Origin: Desulfobacula sp.
GTDB taxonomy: Bacteria > Desulfobacterota > Desulfobacteria > Desulfobacterales > Desulfobacteraceae
DNA length: 58,280 nt
Reading direction: 5' to 3'
NCBI RefSeq assembly: GCF_030611305.1
Contig: NZ_JAUWQB010000012.1
Location: 1-58,280 of the forward strand
Part shown: positions 53,629-58,280 of the stretch, piece after piece
Layout of the letters: each line of letters opens with the position of its first letter
Position numbering within the stretch: position 1 is the stretch's first letter
The notes under the pieces: model-generated
What the model was told of the DNA's origin: nothing
Databases searched by the model: none
The model's input: the letters and a program-made list of their open reading frames with translations, nothing else
Position numbers and translations under genes: made by a program

Positions 53629-54105
53629 ATGAAAATTGCAAAATGGCTGTCTGATATTCTCAAGAACGCGGGCGGTATATGTCTGATCGGTATGATGCTT
53701 TTAACGTGTGCAGATGTAGTGGGCAGCTTTTTTGGACATCCCCTTCTCGGATCTGAAGAATTAACCGGCATGGGTGCATTTCTACTGCTGGCATTTGCCC
53801 TGCCTTCCACAGAGATAGAAAAAGGGCATGTGGGAGTGGATCTTCTCCACATGATGTTGCCGCCGCGAATCAAGAGAATAAATGATTGCGCAGTCGCTTT
53901 TTTCTCGTTTGCCTTTTTCTGTCTTGTTACCTGGCAATGCTGGCTATATGCAGACGAAGTCGGTGAGGCCGGGCAAGTCTCCGCAACCCTTCAGTTTCCC
54001 ACTTTTTATCTCATATACGGCGTATCTTTTGCATGCGGAACCCTGGCGCTGGTTATATTTATTGAGCTGCTAACTCTATTAAAAGGAACGATCCCAAATG
54101 AGTGA
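53629..54105 (+). CDS. dctQ: TRAP transporter small membrane subunit DctQ
   Basis: A 158-residue protein with four transmembrane helices (about 14-33, 45-62, 85-104 and 128-150), typical of DctQ. DVVGSFFGHPLLGSEELTGM and FALPSTEIEKGHVGVDLL are family-type segments. GGAGAT precedes the ATG, and its stop overlaps the dctM ATG by 8 nt. A 219-nt gap separates it from dctP; I see no clear promoter or terminator in that gap. Confidence 0.92.
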   Translation: MKIAKWLSDILKNAGGICLIGMMLLTCADVVGSFFGHPLLGSEELTGMGAFLLLAFALPSTEIEKGHVGVDLLHMMLPPRIKRINDCAVAFFSFAFFCLVTWQCWLYADEVGEAGQVSATLQFPTFYLIYGVSFACGTLALVIFIELLTLLKGTIPNE

Positions 54106-55402
54106 ATACACTATCGTTGGCATCATCGGTATTTTTTTTCTGATTGCCATGCTTTTTTCCCGTATGGCGGTGGCTTATGTTATGGCCATAGTTGGTTTTA
54201 TCGGGTATTCTTACCTGACCAACCTGCAGGTTGGAATGCGACTTCTTTCAACTGATATTTTCAGTGTTTTCTCATCTTATGGTTTGACCCTGATACCCTT
54301 ATTCGTATTCATGGGATATATCGCTTTTTACTCGGGTTTAAGCAGTTCGCTGTATGATGTAGCTTACAAGCTTGTAGGAAGAGTCCGAGGGGGGCTTGCC
54401 ATGGCCACCGTAATGGCGTGTGCAGCATTTGGTGCGGTTTGCGGATCTGCTACGGCCACAACTGCTACTATGGGAACCATTGGTCTCCCGGAGATGGAAC
54501 GGTATAAATACGGCTCCGAACTTTCTACGGGTTGCATAGCTTCCGGAGGTGGTCTTGGGGCATTGATGCCACCCAGTGTGGTACTTATCATATACGGTAT
54601 TTTGACGGAACAGTCCATTGGAGCGTTGTTTATTGCAGGTGTTCTTCCTGCCATCTTTATGACCTTTTTATTTATGGTGGCCATCAGAATTTATTGTATA
54701 TTCAAACCAGAGCAGGGGCCCAAAGGTGAAAAGTTTACTGTCAAAGAGATGATTCTTTCATTGGGGAAACTCTGGGAAACCCTTGCCGTATTTCTGTTTG
54801 TCATGGGGGGGCTGATCACCGGTTTGTTTACACCGACAAAATCAGGTGCAGTCGGGGCCTTTGCCATCCTTATGATTGTCATGATCAGACGTAAGCTCTC
54901 CTGGGAGGATTTTAAAAATGCAATATACGGCACGCTTAAAATATCTTGTATGGTCATCATGCTTATTGCCGGCGCCACTATTTTTGGTCATTTTCTTGCG
55001 TTGACAAGAATTCCCCTTGAACTGGCCACTGCAGTCGGCACGCTCGACTTGCCGCCCTGGATTATCATCGGCCTGATTTGTTTTATCTATCTTCTGGGCG
55101 GATGCTTTATCGATTCGATGGCTTTGATCATGCTCACCATCCCTATTTTTTATCCCATTGTCGTCAATTTAGGATATGATCCTATCTGGTTTGGTATCAT
55201 TATTGTATTGGTTACCCATATGGGCATTATCACACCTCCTGTAGGTACCGCTGTCTATATTACAAAAGGGATCGCCAAAGATGTCCCCCTCGTAACTATC
55301 TTCAAGGGGTCTTTTCCATTCCTCCTGGCTTTAATTGTCGGTACGGCGGTAATGATCGCCTTCCCTGAAACTGTGACCTTTTTACCGAATTTAATAAATT
55401 GA
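54098..55402 (+). CDS. dctM: TRAP transporter large permease subunit DctM
   Basis: A 434-residue polytopic protein of the DctM/SiaM family that carries the sodium- or proton-coupled transport path. MATVMACAAFGAVCGSATATTATMG and GGGLGALMPPSVVLIIYG are diagnostic loops, repeated in inverted form as GGCFIDSMALIMLTIPIFYP and HMGIITPPVGTAVY. It overlaps dctQ by 8 nt and shares one base of its stop with the next small reading frame (TGATG). Confidence 0.94.
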   Translation: MSEYTIVGIIGIFFLIAMLFSRMAVAYVMAIVGFIGYSYLTNLQVGMRLLSTDIFSVFSSYGLTLIPLFVFMGYIAFYSGLSSSLYDVAYKLVGRVRGGLAMATVMACAAFGAVCGSATATTATMGTIGLPEMERYKYGSELSTGCIASGGGLGALMPPSVVLIIYGILTEQSIGALFIAGVLPAIFMTFLFMVAIRIYCIFKPEQGPKGEKFTVKEMILSLGKLWETLAVFLFVMGGLITGLFTPTKSGAVGAFAILMIVMIRRKLSWEDFKNAIYGTLKISCMVIMLIAGATIFGHFLALTRIPLELATAVGTLDLPPWIIIGLICFIYLLGGCFIDSMALIMLTIPIFYPIVVNLGYDPIWFGIIIVLVTHMGIITPPVGTAVYITKGIAKDVPLVTIFKGSFPFLLALIVGTAVMIAFPETVTFLPNLIN

Positions 55403-55527
55403 TGTTTATGGGGAAAGACCGTATGGAAAAAAATAAAGTCAAAAACACTTCAGGAACGGCTCTTACTCGTGAAACGACACGGGTCAAGAGGGACAAAAAA
55501 GGGCAACTGCAAAAGACAATTTCATAG
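55402..55527 (+). CDS. Possible 41-residue basic protein coupled to dctM
   Basis: An ORF whose ATG overlaps the dctM stop in a TGATG arrangement. The product is short, basic and polar (lysine, arginine and threonine rich) with no membrane helix. It ends 17 nt before the next gene. No strong Shine-Dalgarno site is seen, but translational coupling is possible. I recognise no family. Confidence 0.35.
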   Translation: MFMGKDRMEKNKVKNTSGTALTRETTRVKRDKKGQLQKTIS

Positions 55528-55544
55528 TTTGAAGGAGAGATGAG

Positions 55545-56042
55545 ATGGACACCAGAAAGTTACTTGAGGGGAAAAAAATTCTCATCGTTGATGATGAACC
55601 CGATGTGATCGATTCATTAATTGAACTATTGAGTTCATGTAAAATAGACACGGCATCATCTTATGATGAAGGTAAACATATGCTGGAAAACCAGCATTAT
55701 GACATGACGGTTCTGGATATTATGGGAGTAAATGGATTTGAGTTACTTAAGATCGCAAATAACCAGGGAATTCCTGCATTTATGCTCACGGCGAATGCAT
55801 TAACAGAAGAGAGTCTTGAGAAATCAATCAATTCCGGAGCAGTCTATTTTGCACCCAAAGAAAAAATGATTGATATTGACGTTCTTATTGCCGATGTATT
55901 TGAATCTCTGGATAATAAAAAAAATCCATGGGAAAAATTGTTAGAAAGACTGGGCGGGTTTTATGACAGGAAATTTAAGGGACAAAACTGGAGAGAGCAG
56001 GAGGACAAGTTTTTAAAAAATCACATGAATAAATTTTATTGA
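55545..56042 (+). CDS. Receiver-domain response regulator of the island
   Basis: A 165-residue protein with a receiver domain at 10-125 (ILIVDDEPD, phospho-Asp in VLDIMGVNG, Thr in MLTANA, Lys in FAPKEK) and a 40-residue C-terminal tail (WEKLLERLGGFYDRKF...NHMNKFY) that is not a known DNA-binding domain. GAAGGAGAGA precedes the ATG. It ends the catabolic gene run of the island. It may modulate the island kinase or transporter; the partner is unknown. Confidence 0.88.
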   Translation: MDTRKLLEGKKILIVDDEPDVIDSLIELLSSCKIDTASSYDEGKHMLENQHYDMTVLDIMGVNGFELLKIANNQGIPAFMLTANALTEESLEKSINSGAVYFAPKEKMIDIDVLIADVFESLDNKKNPWEKLLERLGGFYDRKFKGQNWREQEDKFLKNHMNKFY

Positions 56043-56566
56043 ATTTTAATAATATTAACACGGTGGGAATATGTACAATTGTTTTAAGGTCGTATGAAAA
56101 GCCTATCCTTTAATCACACAATTTTTTACTAGGCAGCGAGATTAAGTTAAAAAAATATTCGATATGTAAAACTTTATGATATCGATTTTTTATCAACTGA
56201 TTTTTTTTAGAAAAATCCGGCTGGTAAAAATATTAATGTTGATCGGCATTCACCCATGGGTGGGGACTGTAACGAATCTTGCATAGTTTGCAATTTCTTA
56301 TTATCATAGCATGCTTTATGGTATAAACGTTGACTGTCAAGATTTTTGAAATGGGCAGGACTGGATGATCCATTGTTGGGGGTTCAACCGAAATCACGGG
56401 CTAAGCACTATAACGTGTAAAGCTTTCTTGCTAATAATTTTTCATGATACAAGATATTGTATTAGAATCTTTTCTCCAAGATTCAAGATCCTATTATATT
56501 TTGGAATTGAAGATCAGACTATCATAGAATAGGGGAGGGTGCTTTAACAAAAATAAAGACTGCTGT

Positions 56567-56586
56567 GTGGGTCGCTGGTGGGTCAG
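56567..56586 (+). repeat. Paired GTGGGTC direct repeats near attR
   Basis: GTGGGTC-GCTG-GTGGGTCAG; the same 11-nt spacing and orientation as at 43384-43403. The two 20-nt blocks differ only within the 4-nt spacer. It lies 37 nt before attR. Confidence 0.55.
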
Positions 56587-56622
56587 ACCACTGAAGACCC
56601 TTGACTATCGTGGTGGAACACA

Positions 56623-56650
56623 GGTTCAACTCCCGCCGCCTCCACCAATT
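56623..56650 (+). other. attR: second 28-bp copy of the tmRNA 3' end
   Basis: Identical to 43236-43263 over 28 nt, then the flanks diverge. Only the 3' end is repeated, so this is not a second tmRNA. It marks the far end of a 13.4-kb integrated segment. Confidence 0.85.
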
Positions 56651-56740
56651 ATTTCTTTTAATTTCAATTAGTTATTCTTGATACAGCCATCTGTATGGTG
56701 GTGTAATAATTTCATGTGTCTTTATCAATTTTTTTCCACT

Positions 56741-58165
56741 TTATTCATTGATAAATTCCATCTTTTTTAAATTTGGAATAATGTGACCAAACCTATCGCT
56801 ATTTGATAGATTGGTAAGAATGACCTCCTCTGATAATCCTATTTCTTTAAACAAAAACAAAGAAAGTAGTATCATTAATAACTGATTTGTATAAACCAAA
56901 TCAGTCCCACTGATTATTTTATTTTTCATAGCGGAATCATAATGTGTAAAAAAGTTTCGAGTATCCACCATTTTATCTCTAATTATATTAGCCTTTGGAA
57001 GGATTTTATCTTTTGTCTCTTGATTTAAACTTTCAAATAAATTCTTAATTCGTTTTCGCAGTGAGTACTCATTTCCGTATTTTAATCGACTTTTAAGACT
57101 CTGTTTTAAATCATCAGGAAGATCAGTTGGGATTGCATTTTTAATGGATTCACAAGATGTATCATAATCATCTTGATCGATATAATGACCATTTCCTAAA
57201 CTTCGATGATAAGCTTCGAGAGCTTGCATTAATGTTAAAAAACTATATTCAAGATATATATTTTTATTAAAAATATTCCCAAAGAGTAAATTTAAAACAG
57301 ATTCGAATGAGTCATAGAGAGTATACCACTTGTTCAATATAGTAGCTAAATTGTCATATATCGAGGGTAAATTAAATATAATATTGTTAGTGTTTACTTT
57401 TTTCGATGTAGTGTCATGATATTCTGTAAAAAATAGCTGGATTGGTTCTTTTTTTATCTCTCCTGAAGAATTTTTTGTTTCAATGAATAGATATATTATT
57501 CTTTCAAAAATTGGATTCCCAATAAATAAGGTTAATAATTCTCGTAAAATAAAAATATTCTTTAAAAACCATTTGTATCCTTTATTTTTTTTAGGGCTGA
57601 TTTTTAAAAAGGTGAGATGCTCCCACCTAAGATATCGATGCTTATCGTAACTTTGAGTGAAAGAAAAATCAGATGAAATTTTAGCATCAATACATGGGAC
57701 ATTACATTCAAAATTTATAGGTTTTGAGTATTTTGCAGTCATGTCACAGATTTTTTTTTCAACTATAACGTGCTCATAATCAAAAGGTATTATGTTTATC
57801 CACTCTTCTAAATTAGTAAAATTGACTATTGCAGAAAAAAAGGTGAAGAGCTCATCTTCAAAATGTAAACCTACAAAAAGAAACTCAGCTGTGTACATAG
57901 TTGTGTGAAAGCCAGGAACATTTAAGTTTGTTCCAGCTTGATTACACATTAATAATGTGCAAATTTTACCTTCTGTAGTTAGACCATAGATGATTTTATG
58001 ATTAATAGGGGCATTAAACGCAGTAGCAATATCATGGAAAGAACCTAAAAGATTAAGCTGTATCTCTTTGTTATTTCCAAATGAAATAGACCCAGAAATT
58101 TTATTTTCGGGAGTTTTTGGTAACCACCATTTCCCTTTCCATTCGAAGCCATCTAATAAAGTAAT
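56741..58165 (-). CDS. ApeA-like HEPN-domain protein, no standard start codon
   Basis: An open frame runs from 58174 (after an in-frame TAA) to the stop at 56741, about 475 residues, the size expected for ApeA. The first ATG is only at 57949, yet the 75 codons before it are clearly coding (DGFEWKGKWWLP, GSISFGNNKEIQLNL, IIYGLTTEGKICTLL), matching the ApeA N-terminal domain pattern. None of them is ATG, GTG or TTG; an ATT at 58165 fits best. The C-terminal HEPN domain has ALEAYHR and the RNase motif RNFFTH in VDTRNFFTHYD. ApeA is a phage-defence protein thought to act as an RNase. It is either initiated at a rare codon or 5'-truncated. Confidence 0.7.
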   Translation of the reverse strand: MTLLDGFEWKGKWWLPKTPENKISGSISFGNNKEIQLNLLGSFHDIATAFNAPINHKIIYGLTTEGKICTLLMCNQAGTNLNVPGFHTTMYTAEFLFVGLHFEDELFTFFSAIVNFTNLEEWINIIPFDYEHVIVEKKICDMTAKYSKPINFECNVPCIDAKISSDFSFTQSYDKHRYLRWEHLTFLKISPKKNKGYKWFLKNIFILRELLTLFIGNPIFERIIYLFIETKNSSGEIKKEPIQLFFTEYHDTTSKKVNTNNIIFNLPSIYDNLATILNKWYTLYDSFESVLNLLFGNIFNKNIYLEYSFLTLMQALEAYHRSLGNGHYIDQDDYDTSCESIKNAIPTDLPDDLKQSLKSRLKYGNEYSLRKRIKNLFESLNQETKDKILPKANIIRDKMVDTRNFFTHYDSAMKNKIISGTDLVYTNQLLMILLSLFLFKEIGLSEEVILTNLSNSDRFGHIIPNLKKMEFINE

Positions 58166-58180
58166 TGTTTTAAATTAAAC

Positions 58181-58197
58181 CTCGGGCTATGCCCGAG
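58181..58197. repeat. Short GC-rich hairpin upstream of the HEPN gene
   Basis: CTCGGGC-TAT-GCCCGAG, a perfect 7-bp stem with a 3-nt loop, 7 nt upstream of the first in-frame codon of the HEPN gene. On the minus strand it could end an upstream transcript. The remaining 80 nt to the window end contain nothing I can name. Confidence 0.5.
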
Positions 58198-58280
58198 CGA
58201 CCCTAAAAGGTTTTACCGTTCCGGCGTGGAAAAAATGTGATAAAGGTTCTTCCCCGGGAAAGCTCCAAAGGGAGAAGAGA

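Larger units (their letters stand above)
56043..56740. other. Gene-free right end of the island with att copy
   Basis: About 700 nt with no credible gene. It contains the paired GTGGGTC repeats (56567-56586) and the 28-bp attR (56623-56650). No integrase, excisionase or tRNA-like RNA gene is visible; the att copy has a broken T-stem (ACAGG against CCCGC). Confidence 0.7.

Noticed and set aside
56623-56650. Second tmRNA or tRNA-like gene at the right end of the island
   Set aside because: Only the last 28 nt match; the T-stem is broken upstream and no 5' acceptor strand exists. It is an att copy.
1-58280. CRISPR array, rRNA or transposase gene
   Set aside because: No regularly spaced repeat array, no rRNA sequence and no transposase or integrase domain was seen on either strand.

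Overview
The window reads as a chromosomal segment of a strictly anaerobic, completely oxidising sulfate reducer of the Desulfobacterota, most like Desulfobacula or Desulfobacter relatives. The evidence is a full periplasmic quinone-reducing complex (QrcABCD), a heterodisulfide-reductase-type electron module tied to methylenetetrahydrofolate reductase (HdrA, MvhD, MetV, MetF), aconitase and malic enzyme for a TCA-type oxidation route, a D-lactate dehydrogenase of the GlcD type, and a molybdenum 4-hydroxybenzoyl-CoA reductase-like enzyme. DNA is AT-rich with tightly packed operons. The taxonomic placement is inferred from gene content, not from a marker search.

Layout. 1-6.6 kb: a CoA-transferase/GNAT fusion gene divergent from a TetR regulator, then a minus-strand lactate module (FAD dehydrogenase, Fe-S protein fused to an MvhD domain, LarA-type racemase). 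6.8-12.9 kb: aconitase, leucyl aminopeptidase, malic enzyme. 13-23.6 kb: a long minus-strand run starting with a divergent MetF paralogue, followed by a double HdrA, MvhD, MetV, canonical MetF, a receiver protein, an ACT-like protein and two histidine kinases. 24-26.5 kb: an LpxR-like outer-membrane protein, a pseudogene with two visible frameshifts, and tRNA-Lys(CTT). 26.7-31.7 kb: hemL, mpl, a small membrane protein, an atypical bacteriohemerythrin and a RecD-like helicase. 31.8-39.4 kb: cytochrome c maturation genes (ResB, CcsA) directly upstream of qrcABCD, plus a 52-residue membrane protein ORF after qrcD. 39.6-42.7 kb: RecD2 helicase, Hsp20 and a small membrane protein.

42.9-56.65 kb: the tmRNA gene, followed by a 13.4-kb segment bounded by 28-bp exact copies of the tmRNA 3' end. 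This looks like a genomic island. It carries a PAS kinase and sigma-54 activator, a three-subunit molybdenum hydroxylase with the extra 4Fe-4S cysteines of 4-hydroxybenzoyl-CoA reductase, an adenylate-forming CoA ligase, a TRAP transporter and a second receiver protein. A good -24/-12 promoter lies in front of the hydroxylase genes. No recombinase is visible inside it. Beyond the second att copy lies an ApeA-like HEPN gene whose reading frame is full length but has no ordinary start codon.

How the genes could work together (inference): lactate and C1 units are oxidised by enzymes that end in MvhD-type electron adaptors, which would pass electrons to HdrA flavoproteins. Periplasmic electrons enter the quinone pool through Qrc, whose cytochrome is probably matured with ResB/CcsA next door. 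The island adds uptake, CoA activation and reductive dehydroxylation of an aromatic acid under a dedicated two-component, sigma-54 switch.
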